Below are positions 1-13,009 of a stretch of DNA of 64,000 bases, in pieces. Position numbers and translations under genes: made by a program. Below the pieces are notes generated by a model. It saw only the letters and a list, made by a program, of their open reading frames with translations, made no database searches and was not told where the DNA came from. The stretch's first letter is position 1; every line of letters begins with the position of its first letter. The DNA is from Dasypus novemcinctus (Eukaryota > Chordata > Mammalia > Cingulata > Dasypodidae), in the NCBI RefSeq assembly GCF_030445035.2, contig NC_080677.1:31693513-31757512 (forward strand), read 5' to 3'.

Positions 1-2528
1 TGACACTCATTAATCTATATACCCAACAACAATTTATTGACTATATCATGCACTGTGATAGATACTGGGAATACTGACATAAACAAGATCCCAATACCGC
101 CCTCATAGGAACTTACAGAGTAATGGATGGATCAAGTTAGAAAATCGAGATTTTATAGGTGTGATAAATGCTTTGATAGAATTAAGCACAAGGTGTATTT
201 TGGTCTTGTTTGTACAATTATTAAAATATAAAGTGAAATAAATACCCCTCCTAATATTCCAGCAGCTGCTTGGAATGTGCATTCCATTTCTTCCTACTTT
301 GGGAAGTAGATTTTAATTAAAGTGGCATTTTGAGGTAATAGGTTTATTACCTATTATTGATAGATATCAAAATCTATACAGTGTCTCCTGAAATCCATAG
401 GATAGATTTCACAGCTTTAGAAATCCCACCTTTTAGATGTTCTCTCCTAAGTTCAAAAGGGTTACATTTATTTTAGAATAACTTAGGTCTTAATTCTGCC
501 ATTGAAATGGAACTATGCTAGATGGTATTGTATGGTTAGAAGAGTCATATGGTAGAATTTTGTTCCCAAGGGATTTCCAATCGTCAGAATTACACAGTTT
601 AGTCAGACCCTTATATTGGGGTATAGGTTATGATAGAGTTGGAAATAATTATACCATCACAAAAAAAAGAAGAAAGAAGAGAAATACCACAGACCTCTGA
701 ATCAAAAGATGAATTAGTTTCTTTTGTGATCTTTTCTTGTTTAAGTAATTTATTTCTTCTTTTTAATATATGTGTTTGAACAAGTGAGAAAGTGCACCTG
801 TCAAAAGATTAACCAGCTGAGAACCATTGTCAGCATTAATTTTCCTTTAATAAATGACTCTCTGAAGCTATTTAGCAGTCTGTAATCTAGATACAAAGCT
901 ATTGACCTATGATGGATAGTGCTGGATTTGTTTGTAAGCTTTGACTTAAATTGTCTGCTTAATTTCTCTAGGTCAGATCAACAGGATTAAGAACAAGGGT
1001 TCTTATGTGATTTGAATATAAATGACTATAGAAACTGGGCAAAATAATTGTAAAGCATTAATGATTCACCATCTTGGTAAAGTAAATTAGAAACTAACAA
1101 AATGACAGTCATTTAAACTTCAACATAGATTGGCTAATTAAAAGCATTTGTTATAATTGGGTTTTTGTACATAATCAATTCTAAAGTATGTCTGAAGATA
1201 TTATGAAATAATATAATTTGACCATATGTGTGAGTATCTCAAGCTTTTATGAAAGCACATGGACAGTCTTCCAAGGTTGTTTGGCTCACATAATGCTGAC
1301 TTGTTTTGAGTTCAATAATCTGTCAAAAATAGAATGAACTGTAAAAAAGAAAGGCTACTTGATGTGGCAATAGCAAAATATTCACAATTTGAATGAAATA
1401 TAAATCTCCTCACTTGGGCTTTTTACGTATAAAAACTGTGTATTTCATTGAATAAATTAAGTTCAAAAGTAGGCTGTTATTTGCAGTTGTCTATTCCTAA
1501 TGGTCAGGTTTCATATACATAATACAGACAATTATGGTTTCTTTATTCCTAGCTGTACTATAAAATAAGTTGTAGAAGCAAAAATTATACTCATAAAGCT
1601 CTTACACATACTTTCCTGGTTTTGAACAATGAACTATAAATTAAGATTTCTCTCAATACTATAAATAATAATATTCTTGATTTTATTTTATAGTTAATCA
1701 AAATTTGGATGAATAAAGAATCTCCTCAACCCCCTTAAAGACAAATCTCGGGCCATGTTTTCTTTGCTAAATTAGAAGTTGTTTCTCAATCATTTCAATC
1801 ACTAAACACACATCAAACCATTATTTAAAGCTACTAAGGAACATCCAAACCAATGCTGAAGTTTATTCTTCCTGCTCTTATCGCTAATAGTGAATTGCCT
1901 GAAAGGTATATAGCAGGAGGGAAAAGAAGAATCAAATAACATTTGGCAAGAGCATCAGTTTTCTTAGGTTAAAAAAAAAAAGAATTTGCCATCCGACATG
2001 CCCACTTGTTTATGGGCGAAAGTGCCAGGTCTCTTCATGTCGAGTTCATCTGTAGGTAGTTTGCAGAGAACGAGTGAATGAACCAGAAACCCCCAATCCA
2101 AACTCAGGCAGCAGACCTCTCTGGCTGCCTCTGTGCTGGTAATGGCACAGGTATACCATTTCTTATGTTTTTAATTACTGAATGCATTTTGTGTGAGAAT
2201 TATAGATGCAAGGGAATAAAATTCACATTTCAAATTCCCATATCTATCATGTCATGACTGTGCCAAAATATTTAAGGTGAATTGAGAAAGAGGTATGACT
2301 GAATCTGTATGCTCCTTTTGGTTTGTGATTAGTCTGCAGGGTACTTGACTAACTGAAATATTCCTGTAGAGATGGAGAGTGTCTTGTCTTACAAATGCCT
2401 AACATAAATTTGGTGGCAAGATTTTTTCATTTGGCTTTGGGATTTTCTTTAATTTTACTTTTCTGTTTATTTAAACATTTTAAGAAATGTATCTATTGGC
2501 TTCTATCCCTTATCCCCAAACAACCCAG
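1..2528 (+). other. HIBADH: HIBADH intron (partial), upstream of first visible exon
   Basis: AT-rich intronic DNA running into the window from the left and ending in a pyrimidine-containing tract and AG acceptor at 2527-2528. The first 150 bases resemble an old mammalian repeat also seen near 18.9 kb (wording of the type 'tgggaatactgacataaaca'). The rest looks single-copy. A somewhat more GC-balanced stretch at about 1990-2150 has no exon-like splice borders that I can defend. No coding sequence is recognised here, and the upstream HIBADH exons lie outside the window. Confidence 0.75.
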
Positions 2529-2662
2529 GTGTGGGAGCTGCTCGGTCTGGGAACCTCACATTTATGGTGGGAGGAGTTGAAGAAGAATTTGCTGCTGCTC
2601 AACAGTTGCTGGGGTGCATGGGCTCCAATGTGGTGTATTGTGGAGGTGTTGGAACTGGGCAG
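2529..2662 (+). CDS. HIBADH: HIBADH coding exon (probably exon 5 of 8)
   Basis: This exon of 3-hydroxyisobutyrate dehydrogenase has 134 nt: two bases completing a split glycine codon, then 44 codons from VGAARSGNLTFMVGG to GGVGTGQ. It is preceded by AG (2527-2528) and followed by the donor GTAATA. The enzyme is a mitochondrial-matrix NAD-dependent dehydrogenase that oxidises (S)-3-hydroxyisobutyrate to methylmalonate semialdehyde in valine catabolism. This segment covers roughly residues 163-206 of the human protein: the end of the N-terminal Rossmann domain, including the S-G-G substrate-binding loop begun in the previous exon, and the glycine-rich turn before the catalytic lysine. Differences from the human protein as I recall it are conservative (for example D to E and E to Q). 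No frameshift or stop is present. Confidence 0.95.
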
Positions 2663-4209
2663 GTAATATTTCACATCGGTGACCCTGGCTTGATGATGTA
2701 AAATCCACTAACATTCACTTCTCTTTCTTCACCACATTCCTATTCTCTCTTTATTCAAACTGTGCTTTCTTTGTTTGCTCAGATATTCTTAAATTAAACT
2801 GGAATAAATAAGTATTTCTGTCATTCTTGGTGGGCTTAAACAGATGTCAGCCAATTTAGTTATTTTAAAAAAAATATAGCAGAAATTCCATCATAAAGAT
2901 TTTGACATATTATCCTGGTGACCACTGAAGTCACACTTAAAACTACTTCCATTTGAAGTGCTCAGGTTGTCTCAGTTGTCATTATCATCCATCTAATTTT
3001 GAAATTACTTGCTACAGTTCTATTTGTAGTACAGTCAGGTAGAAATAACCTATGCAATTTAATCTTTTTCTTGAAAACCCAATACTTTTCATTTAGAAAC
3101 ATGTAATTTCATTTAGAAACATGTAATTCTTTAATCAGATAGTGGTGATTAACAATACTGAACATTTTCAGTATATCTGAAAGCAGACTTATTGTCCTCC
3201 TGCCACCCCCATCAAACATACATACACACACACTCTCACTCACTCCTGCTCTTAATGTTTGGTCCTGGTCACTTTGTCTCACCCAAGACTTTAGTATTAT
3301 CTTAGATACACTTATTTTCTCCATTCCCTTGTCCAGATAGTCTCCAAACCCATACTGATTTTTGCTTCAGTGGCTCTCAGTGTTAACCATCTCATTGTGA
3401 ACCATCTAGTCCAATCTTTTGCTCATCATCTCACCACTGTTTATTGCTCAGAGACTGTTTATTGCTCTGGGTGCCACATTTACCATTCTGCCTAACTCTG
3501 TAACATAAATATCTCCATCAAGATGCTTATATAGCATTTTCCCAGTAAGAAAACGTTAAATTGATTCCTTTTTTCTACCATGTCAAATTTTAACTATCAG
3601 ATTTCTAACCATTTCATAAAACGTGTGCATGAGTCAGTTTTCTTACTATTCCCAGGAACATCCTGTGCCCTTACATATTCATCCCCTCTTATATATTTAC
3701 CTTTTTCCTTATCTCCTTTCTCTCTCTCTGGCCTATTTAAATCCTGCCTGCACTTCTGAGAGATGATTTTGGGTTCCAATTCCTCTAAAAACACCTTTGC
3801 TTTGTCTTTTAGCATTTACCATACAATTTATCACTTGGTTGTATTTGCTGCCTTTTCATTTAGTGTATTTTTCCCATTTCCCAATTAGACTATAAGCCCA
3901 TCCCTAAAAGAGCAGTCATACCATATAGCTCTGTATTCCCTATAATACTGAGCCCATAGCGGGAACACAGCCACCACTAAGGAGTTATTACCTATTGCAA
4001 GAGAACCTGGCGCCCGCCCCCCGTCTGCTCTGTGACAACATGTTAGGTTCGGAAGGAGGTGACCTGCACCACTTTACCCTCCCCATTCGAGAGAAACACA
4101 GTTAAATGCTCTGACTTTTGGAAAGAAGCCTGTGGAATTGGGTTTAGAAAAACTTTCAGTTACAGTATGAAAATAAAGATATTGACTGTGTACTCAATCT
4201 GTTTTTCAG
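2663..4209 (+). other. HIBADH: HIBADH intron
   Basis: Intron with GT donor at 2663 and a 'tttttcag' acceptor ending at 4209. It contains a perfect 20-base-period tandem duplication at about 3090-3129. A pyrimidine-rich segment around 3390-3980 reads like the 3' part of an old L2-type LINE on the + strand ('gactataagccc', 'gagcccatagcgggaacaca'); the family assignment is weak. Nothing else is recognised. Confidence 0.7.
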
Positions 4210-4286
4210 GCTGCAAAGATCTGCAACAATATGTTGTTAGCTATTAGTATGATTGGAACTGCTGAAGCTATGAATCTTGGAATCAG
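4210..4286 (+). CDS. HIBADH: HIBADH coding exon (probably exon 6 of 8), catalytic lysine
   Basis: A 77 nt exon encoding AAKICNNMLLAISMIGTAEA followed by MNLGI and the first two bases of a split arginine codon. The borders are AG at 4208-4209 and GT at 4287. It carries the KxxxN motif of the beta-hydroxyacid dehydrogenase family: Lys at 4216-4218 (the proposed general acid/base) and Asn at 4228-4230 (substrate binding). The reading frame joins cleanly to the exons on both sides (phase 0 in, phase 2 out). It corresponds to about residues 207-232 of the human enzyme, the start of the long interdomain helix. Sequence match to the known protein is essentially complete, so confidence is high despite the short length. 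Confidence 0.95.
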
Positions 4287-7200
4287 GTTTGTTGAGTAGT
4301 ACATTTTTATATACTAACAATTTTTATGGGCTTTCCTGTTTGATTTTCTGACATTGAAAAAAAAGGATGTTCATGAGGGATAAATGAGTTGATCCCAGAA
4401 CATTTTGAAAGCACTTCATTATTGAACTTTAATAGACTTTGCTTATTTGATGAGCAATAGGACCCTGGAGAACATGAATATTCTTTGCCATAGCCATAAA
4501 GTGCATTGTGTTATGCGTTTGAAGTTACATTATCCTTTTTATACAGGAGCCCCATTTTTTTTATTATATTGAAGTGTCAGATACTCTTTTTACTCTAAAA
4601 TTTAAACATACTTTGACAGTGCAGGGACAAATTTGTATAAAATATGGTATACTGAATTCAAATATTATGCTACCACGTGAGTGGTTTTATGTGCCTATTT
4701 TAATTTAGTCCCCAAAATCTGTACCAAAAGGCTTCTTGGTTCATTCTCAGGATGAACTGGATGGCATTCATAGAGCTGCAATTCATAGACATAACTCTTT
4801 CATTTTAACTTGTGTGTCATTTAGTTGCTTTGCATTTAGGATTTATCTTTCTATTGAGATAAAATGACATTCATACTTTGCTTAAACTGTTTCAGGAATT
4901 CTGTTTTTCCTGTGGATGATCATCCTTTTAGAATGTTTAAGGTTAATATCTTAATTTTAGCCTTTAGTCTTTTGGATTAGGAATACTGCATATGATTAAT
5001 CACCTAATTCATTCTTCAAATTTTTTTTATGTTTTATGAATATATTATAATATATATTTCTTACTTTAGAAAATGCTTAATGAGCAAGATGCTTATACCC
5101 CAAAACTGCTTATTAAAAACCAAATATATCATAAATTGGAGTAAAGTTTCACATCACAACATTTGATAAAAGCAATGAAAAGAGCCAAGGTGCTTGAGGT
5201 ATTTTTTAAAACACGGTAATGGATTCACATTTCCTCTTAATTACCTTATCAAGATACTGTTGTTTTATTGAATTGCCCTTGTCTCAGATGTTAAACTATC
5301 TTGACCTATTAAGTTGTCATGTTGTAATTGAGATAAAAGAGGAATTTGCTTTGCATCAGTGCTAATTGGTTTATCAATATCCTGTACCATTTACATTTTA
5401 AAATTGAACATCTATAAGATGGGAAGGCATATCTATACAAAGCCTTAATAAAACTGGTCGTGTGTAGGAAGTTGTTCAGAGTGGTACATCTGTATTGTGG
5501 TCAGTTTTAGGCTATGGGTCAATTATCATAATTGGAAAACTGGTCACTAGCAGCTTCTTTTCACGTCCATCCTCTAGTCTAATTTCATGACAGAGGAAAA
5601 TAGAAATTTTTGGAAACAAAATTGCATACAAAATTAATTGGTGTCAACAATAGAATTAGAGCATTAGTGTAAATATGTAGCTTTAGAATTTTTCTAGATA
5701 TAAATGAATAGATCATAAAAAGTAAAAGCCTAGATGAACCTAGGTTATACTATACCAAGATTTCCCCCCTCTTCATTGCCAGTTCATTTTATATTCTACT
5801 TATTACCTTGAGCATCACTGGATCAAGATGTCCTTTAGGCATAGTGATACATCCTCTGGCATTCCTCAAGTTATTTTCCTTTCAAAACTATTACTAGATG
5901 ACCATTTGCCATTCTAAAATGAAACTTTGTGTAGGGCACGTTTGTGGAAGTTCTAACTCCAAAAAAGCAGCTATAATAAGGAATGGTAGGAAAATCGATT
6001 GAATACAATTTATATACAGTGAATTGAAAACCATGGTCTAATGGTGGGTTTATTATCAAGGAGAAAATGAAAAGTGATAAAATTCCAAATAGAAACATTC
6101 AAAGCAGAAGCAATAAATACAGTTTCCCTTATTGTTGGCCTTGAAGGCCCTATGATCAAAAATAATATTTAGAAGTATGAAACTTTCCTAAATGCTTAAT
6201 TTTTTCCAAAACTCTACATACCTTACTGTTACTGAGCATATATTTAATGTTTGAACACAAGGCAGAAACTCGTTAGTTTTACTTAACTGTTAAAGTAATT
6301 TATAAGTTTCTGGTGGTTTGGATTGCACTAATGAATTGCTTATTTTCATAACATTAGAATTTATCACCTTATCATATAAAGATTCTTAGTGGTTAGAAAG
6401 CCCTAAAAATGAGAGCATCTGCTATTGTCTTTTCTCCATGGTTTACAGATGTGGTTTAAAATGACAGAATTGCTGCTCTAATAGAGTATAGAGAGCAGCC
6501 ACGATTTATTGAGCTTTGCAAGGTGAAAGAGAAAATTGGCATCAGCAAGCAATAATTCCCAAGTAGTAAATTCCCACAAAGTAGTATAGCATCAGAGTGG
6601 TTCAGCCACATTTATATTCTGTTCACTCTGAAGTGAAAATTTTTAGAGCATTAATGTCAACATTTACAAATTGAGTTAGTTATTCCTATGAAGTGATCAT
6701 TTCTGATTAATTTCAGTCTCATAAGTCAGTGTTTTTCCTGGAACACTAATGTGTTCCTTTTTTTTTTTTTAATAGAAGACTAAAATCTTACAGGTTAAAA
6801 TTCTTATTGACCCTGTGGTCTCACTTGCTCTTTTACAATGAGTCCTTGAGGATGTTAGTAAAATTTTGAAATACTGTTAAAAAGTAAAGAGTAAAAAATA
6901 TTGTTATACAAACATTGTTTGAGATTTTTTTTTGATTAGTCCTTTCTACTACTTAAGACTTGGAAGCATAGTTTCATGGCACTGAAAGTGCCCTTCTTTG
7001 AAGCATCAGGGATGTTTTGTCCTGTGCATTATACAAAAGCAACATTGATAATGCGAGGTTTTTTTTTTTTCTATATTTTGCTCCACCAGGAATTGATTTG
7101 CAATATATATATAGGTGATATATCAAGTAACTTGCATTACCAACCAGGGCCCAGGCCTCTCCAGAAAAACCATATTATCTTTTCTCACCAAAAGAAACTT

Positions 7201-7434
7201 AAAACACTTGAACTTCTGGAAGGCTGTTCAAGATGAGAACTTTCCCAAAAGCATAATTTTAATTTCCTGGATACTGCTATTAGAAGATGTTGCCCTTTCA
7301 TTTAGGTGATCAACTGAAGCCTCTTAGTTGTATACCCTAATAAATTGAACAAAGGGCAAAATGTTTGACCACATTTCCTAATAAACTGATAAAATGTCAT
7401 TATATTGGTAAATTCACCACCCACGTGACCCAGT

Positions 7435-7665
7435 CAGATGCAGGATGGCTGGGGTTTGGGATTAGATTAGGATCAGGGCTAGCTACGTCTGAATCCCAGC
7501 TCTGCAGTAGATTTAAGTTTTGTAACCTTGGACAAGTAACATAACCTCTTCCCACTACCATTGCCTCATCTATAACAGTATCTATCCAAAGGGTTGTTAA
7601 ATGAGTTTCTCCATGTAAATTGTTTAAAGCAGTTACTGTCACATGGTAGGTACTCAACAACATGC
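7435..7665 (+). repeat. MIR SINE (old)
   Basis: The order of landmarks matches the mammalian-wide MIR: 'gaatcccagctctgc', then 'accttggacaagtaac', then 'gcctcatctataa', and the tail 'ggtaggtactcaaca'. Diverged and inert. It lies in a HIBADH intron. Confidence 0.7.
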
Positions 7666-7814
7666 AAGCTCTTAATGTTGTGGTGGTAGAGATGGTTGGT
7701 ATTTGAATTTAATTGTTTTTTCTTCAAAACACTTCTCTCCATCTGGCTACATAAAATTATTTGTTTGATTTTTGCTTGTCTTCACAATTAGAATGCAGTT
7801 TGCATGAAGGGAAA

Positions 7815-7900
7815 TGGTTTTCTACTCATTGTTATATCCTAAGAACACACCAGGAAGATAGTAGACACTCAATGAAGATTTGTCGAATGAATGAGGAGAG
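7815..7900 (+). repeat. L2 LINE 3' tail fragment
   Basis: A short end-piece with the typical L2 closing pattern: a dated-looking 'agacactcaatgaag' followed by a short 'gaatgaatgagg' run. Very diverged. Confidence 0.45.
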
Positions 7901-10900
7901 GAAGGAGGGAGAGAGACAGAGAGGGAAGGAATAAAATATGGCACTTTTCCTGCCTCTAGGTGTACGTCTTAACTCACCCACTCGTGGAGGGGCAGACACA
8001 GTGTCGTCTTAGCTTTTTTATGGTCTACTTGACTCTAAGCACAGCAACTGCAAACAACAGATCTTATTAGACATTGGTTGAATCAGTGAATGAATGATTA
8101 AAATTGACATGGTCTGACATTTATTTCTAGATCTCTTCCTTTGATAAATACATCCCAATTTAGTGATGCAGTTCACTTTGTACTTACGTAAAGCCAAACA
8201 GTATAGATACTCATGGAGAATATAAGTTGAATAACTTTTTTGGCCCTTAAAGCCTTGGTTACAGTGATGGCAGATGTTTGGACTCTTCCTTTTTAATTTT
8301 TTACAGTTTGTGCATCATTTTCACTTCTCCCAAAAGTTGATTTAAAATTCTTGTATTTTAAAGGTGAATAAATTTGACACAGTGATGTTTATTTGAGTTG
8401 GATTATATATGTGGTCAGAGCAATGAATTCATTCTCTCTTTATTTCAGAGAACGTTCCAGCAATTGTAAGGCCACATGCATGCAAGCACGCACTCTCATA
8501 CCACGTCCAGTGGCAAGTTATTATGGGGACTGACAGACTGTCATCCTTTTGATGGCTTGAGCTGTATATCTCCTGAACAGCGATGGGACTCTTATGCAGA
8601 AAGTATCATATGTTCCCAGCCAATTTACAGGGAAACAGCAATAACATTTTATCATGGTTGAGAGCCCAGTAGCTGCTTCCTATTAAACTTGCCCTTTCAG
8701 ATACCTGTCTTGGATTAATTTGTTGATTTCAAATGGAAACTCAGTCTTCTCCAGTGAAGCATGACGTTCTAGGATAGACTCTGAATGACAATTACTGTGT
8801 ATTCTAGCTGGTTTCAAACCATTACAAGCTTTGGGCACAGTGGAAGACAGAGGACTTCAGTAACTGATTTTAATATCATGCCTAATTTTAACTGTCAGTT
8901 ATGTATGTGCCAGTGAAAGAATCCTCACAAAGATGAAATGCAAAACACTTCTAACTTGCTCTTTTTAATGATACACTTTGCTGTGGGGGCTGGGTAGGGA
9001 AGTAGCCATTTCCTAAAGGGGTTCGGCACAGTGGGGAAGAGCACCAGATTTGAAAAGTAAGTGCTTAACTGCCACCTGATTTTGTGTGTGTCCCTCAGGA
9101 TGCTTCTAAATAGTAATGTGCTCACCAAAGAGGGTTTCCATAAATCAATGCCAATATTTTTCCTTGAACATTCAAGAAAAATGTAGGGTTATACAAAATT
9201 AGGATACTAAGCTTTGCTCACCATTCTGTGGGTATTACAGATAGAGTATGAATTTCCTTGGCAATAAAGACTGTTGTGAGATTATAATGATGGGAGAAAT
9301 TCTCCTTCTTTAAGAGCCATTTTTAATGAAAACCTAAATTAGGAAGCCCCTGAATTGTATTTCAAATGGAAGAGAAAAGCAATGTTTTGGTGTCTTTAAA
9401 AATACTCCCTGAATATGAATCACGTTAGACATATACATTCTTGAACATTTTTGCTTAGAGAATTTATTTGCAGTTATAGCAAATTAACTTTCACAATTAT
9501 TTCCTAAGCATATCGTTTCCTAAGTCATATGCTACAACAGACTCTTGGTAGCCAAATTTTATTTAAAAGGGGAAAGAAAGCACATGCAACAAACTTGGAT
9601 CTTTATAAGAGATTAAATGAAATTATTAGGTTTCTTTCTAACATCTACAATTGAGCAGAATGTCTGATAGCTGATTTAAATCAAATCTTCTATATCTGCT
9701 ATAATCCATAGTAAAAAACCTTTATTATAACATGATCCAGTTATGTGAATTCAGTTACATGGCATGCCACCCAACCTTTAAAAGTCTGATTATGTACCAG
9801 TTATGTTACACAGTAAGTCCCTACATATCATGGCTTTTAGCCAGCCCCCGGCCCTAACATTGGAAACACATTTCATTGGCCATGGTAAATATTCAGCTTT
9901 TGAAATAAACAGACTTGCATTTTGAACACACAAAGTAAACAAGACCTTAAGCATGCCAAATGAACAAATTGTTTAACATGTATGTGTCTCTTTCCTATCT
10001 TTTTTTTTTCCTGGAAGAGGTTGGTTTCAAGAAAAAGTCAAACACTTTTGTAACTGTTTTTTTTTAATAATGGCTCTTTGCTTGAAAGAAACCAATAAAC
10101 TGCTGGGTATAAAGTTTTATTTGAAACTTGACTCAGTAATACTTAGCAAAACTGTGCTTCCCAAACTATATTAAATATTTAGAATCAAAGTAATATAGCA
10201 TTTTGATTCTTTTCTTTTTTTTAGAGTCCATATTGAACAGCCGTTTATGCCATCAGCTCAGTGATAGAACAAATGATGTTTCCGCTTGGGCAAGCTTTGT
10301 TTTATCAGGATCAGTAACCTTATCAGCAGTTGACCCAGAACTATAATGCATGTCTCTGAATAGATAGCATATGTCACAACTCTGTGCAGACTTGCTTCAT
10401 AAGCAAGATTGTCTAATGAAGATTTAATAAATAAGGAAAAGTTTGCAGTAAGAAATGTCTTCTTATAATGATAGCCTCCCTTAAGATTTTTTTTTTTTTT
10501 ACTGCTTATGGCTCATCTCCTGCATTTGTTCTCATAAAAGCTAAAGGAATAAACATACATATAAATGCACCCACACGGACTCCCATGATGCACCGTTTAT
10601 CTGTCAGTATTTCTTTTTGAAATGTATCATTTGTGAGTAAGCAATGTAGAACTTAGATTATCATATTGGTTGAAGGTTCTTATGTGACACATAAATGCAG
10701 TAATGTCCAAAAGACTAGAAAACTCATGCGCATGGTAAACCAACAACAATTTTATACAGTCATGTGTTATTTCTTCTTAAAAGTAGGGTAATGCAGAAGG
10801 CTTCTCTAAGTGTAAAATGTCCTGCCTCAGAAATCATCTTGTTTAATCAGTAGCTTTTAATACCCTATAATTTAGGATTGAATTCCTCACTCTCATATCA

Positions 10901-11026
10901 GTCCACTTTGATTTTTGAAGACATATAATAAATAAGAGACAAGATAGAACATCCTCTTACATAAAGAAGTCATGCATGACTTGCACATTTTGACATTTAA
11001 CACTTCTTTTCTTTGACCTTTGACAG

Positions 11027-11183
11027 GCTAGGGCTTGACCCAAAACTATTGGCTAAAATCCTAAATATGAGCTCAGGACGGTGTTGGTCAAGCGACACTT
11101 ACAATCCTGTCCCGGGGGTGATGGATGGAGTTCCCTCGGCTAATAATTATCAGGGTGGATTCGGAGCAACACTCATGGCCAAG
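11027..11183 (+). CDS. HIBADH: HIBADH coding exon (probably exon 7 of 8)
   Basis: A 157 nt exon: one base completing the split arginine codon, then 52 codons from [20 protein letters not shown] through the VPGVMDG and [14 protein letters not shown] segments. The acceptor is 'ttgacag' ending at 11026 and the donor is GTACAA at 11184. It covers about residues 233-284 of the human protein, the all-helical C-terminal domain, including the SSGRCWSS stretch and the glycine-rich loop near the active site. The lysine at the exon end pairs with the aspartate that opens the next exon (the conserved K-D-L of this family). An ORF can be read from 11013, but its first residues are intronic; the splice sites define the exon. 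No lesions. Confidence 0.95.
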
Positions 11184-11989
11184 GTACAAAAACTACCCAG
11201 CAGAGTGGGGAAAACGTTTAATGATCTAATTTATATGTCTTTGTTTTTCTCTCACTCCTCCTCTCTCTCTTCCTCTCTGTTTCTCTTCTCCCTCTTCCCC
11301 ATCTTTTCTTTTAACAAAGTGTATATCTCTCCCAGAATGTAAGATTCTTAGAATACTGATTCACTTTTTCACTGGAAATGAGTAAGTAACTAGCTTAGAT
11401 AAAATTCCTGATCTTGTTTGTTTTTATTCCTGGCCTTTTGGATGAGAAAAATGGGCCAGGAATTTTCTTTTGTGCTTGGATTTTTAAAAATAAAATGAGC
11501 TGGTAACATTTTATTCTTCATCATTAACTTATGGTAATTTGCCAAATCTTTAGAATGAGTCAAGTAAGAATTCTGATTGTCAATAATGCATTGGCATTGT
11601 AGGTATCCATCATAAAATGAGGGGCTCTTTCCCAGATGATACTAGATTTCTAAATTCCTATTTTAAGAGTATATATGGATTTATGGTGAATTAAATGAGC
11701 CATTTGATAAACAAATAGTTGGCCTTCTGTCATTTGCAATCTCAACTTTAGAAAATACTTTTTAGACAAACAGGTGTTCAGACTTCTGCATAGAGCTTAT
11801 TTCTCTCCACTTGATTTTTTTGTTGCTTTGGTTACATAAGTAATAGTGCATGCACCTGGATACCATACTCACGCACTCTCCCTCATTCCCCAGGATGTTT
11901 TGTGCATTCTCCTTCTTGACTGTGCCTTGTATTCATTTGATTCCCTCCTCCTCCATTACAGGTACCTTAGCCTACCCTCGTTTAGATGC

Positions 11990-12610
11990 TCACAACAGAC
12001 CTTAAATGACCTTCTTGTCTTTCATCCTAATCTTCTCCAATTCATTTTCCACACCATAGCCAGAGTGGTCTTTCTAAAATGTAAACCTGATTCTGTCATT
12101 TCTGTTAAGTTTCTTTAATGGTTTCCAGTTACCTATAATTAAAGTTCCTCTCTGCAGCATGCCTCACAAGGTCTTTGCTGGCCTCCAGACTCATTTTTGC
12201 CCTCCTGCTTCCCACCCTTTGTTTCAGCCAGACAGAACTCATTCCTGCCTCTTGTTCTCTCACCTGCTTCATGCTTATCATTCCCTCTGCCTGGATCATT
12301 CTTGCCCTCATCTCCCCACCCACCACCACCGATTGCCTATGCTCTCACCTCACTAACGCCTACTCATCTTTCAGACCTGCGCTTAGCCATCCCTTCGCCT
12401 GGAAGGCCCTTCCCTGCTCCCCAGCCTGTGCCCCCCAACCCCCCCCCCCAGAGCACTGCTCCCATCCCATGATATAAATGCTTGTTTAATTCTTTCTCCC
12501 ACAACAGACTGATTCTGGGTGGGCAGCAGCTCTCTTGTTCATCACTGTACCCCAGCTTTGGGCACATGTCAGCATTCTTCAAGTATTGAAGTATTAGTAT
12601 TGGATGAAAG
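11990..12610 (+). repeat. L2 LINE 3' region
   Basis: Pyrimidine-rich text with the L2 3' order: 'gccagagtggtctttctaaa', 'cttcatgcttatcattccct', 'tctgcctggatcattcttgc', then a tail mentioning 'tcatcactgtaccccagc'. The overlapping ORFs of 60-100 codons are by-products of this repeat and are not annotated as genes. Confidence 0.6.
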
Positions 12611-12733
12611 TGTTTGCAACTATGTTTCTTATTCTGCAGTTTTGTTTCTTCTTGTGTTTTGTTTAAGGAATATTTTTATTTTTATGCCAGTCTATCCTTT
12701 GTATTTAGGTTAGCATATCCTTCACAGAGGTGC

Positions 12734-13000
12734 TTTATTTTTTTTTAAGATTTATTTCATTTATCCACCTCCTCACCCCGCATTGTTTGCACTCGCTGTC
12801 TGCTCATCTTCTCTTTAGGCGGCCCTGGGAACCAAAACTGGGACCTTCCCATGTGGGAGAGAAGCACTCAAATCTCTTGAGCCACCTCAACTCCCTGGTT
12901 TGTTGTGTCTCTCATTGTCTTTCCACTTTGTGTGTCTTTTTTGAGCCATCATGTTGCATCAGCTCACAGCGTTTGTCCTTCGCGCCCGCTTGCACAGGGA
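12734..13000 (-). repeat. tRNA-derived armadillo-type SINE, antisense
   Basis: Begins in the + strand with the T-rich complement of the tail ('aagatttatttcatttat'), followed by the complement of the SINE body and head, with 'ccatgtgggagagaagcac' and 'ttgagccacctcaactccct' marking the B-box and A-box parts. Older and more diverged than the DAS copies at 25-54 kb. Confidence 0.75.
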
Positions 13001-13009
13001 CTTTTAAAA

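Larger units (their letters stand above)
4287..11026 (+). other. HIBADH: HIBADH intron, long and repeat-poor
   Basis: A 6.7 kb AT-rich intron, GT at 4287 to AG at 11025-11026, with strikingly few recognisable transposons. Only a MIR (about 7435-7665) and the tail of an L2 (about 7815-7900) stand out. The remainder, notably 4290-7000 and 8100-11000, looks single-copy. Homopolymer T runs (near 6758, 7060 and 10490) are short. No ORF here has exon-like borders or a recognisable product. Single-copy intronic DNA of this gene could contain conserved non-coding elements (see findings). Confidence 0.7.

Noticed and set aside
11013..11342. A 109-codon single-exon gene
   Set aside because: Its core is the HIBADH exon 11027-11183; the ends are intronic read-through.
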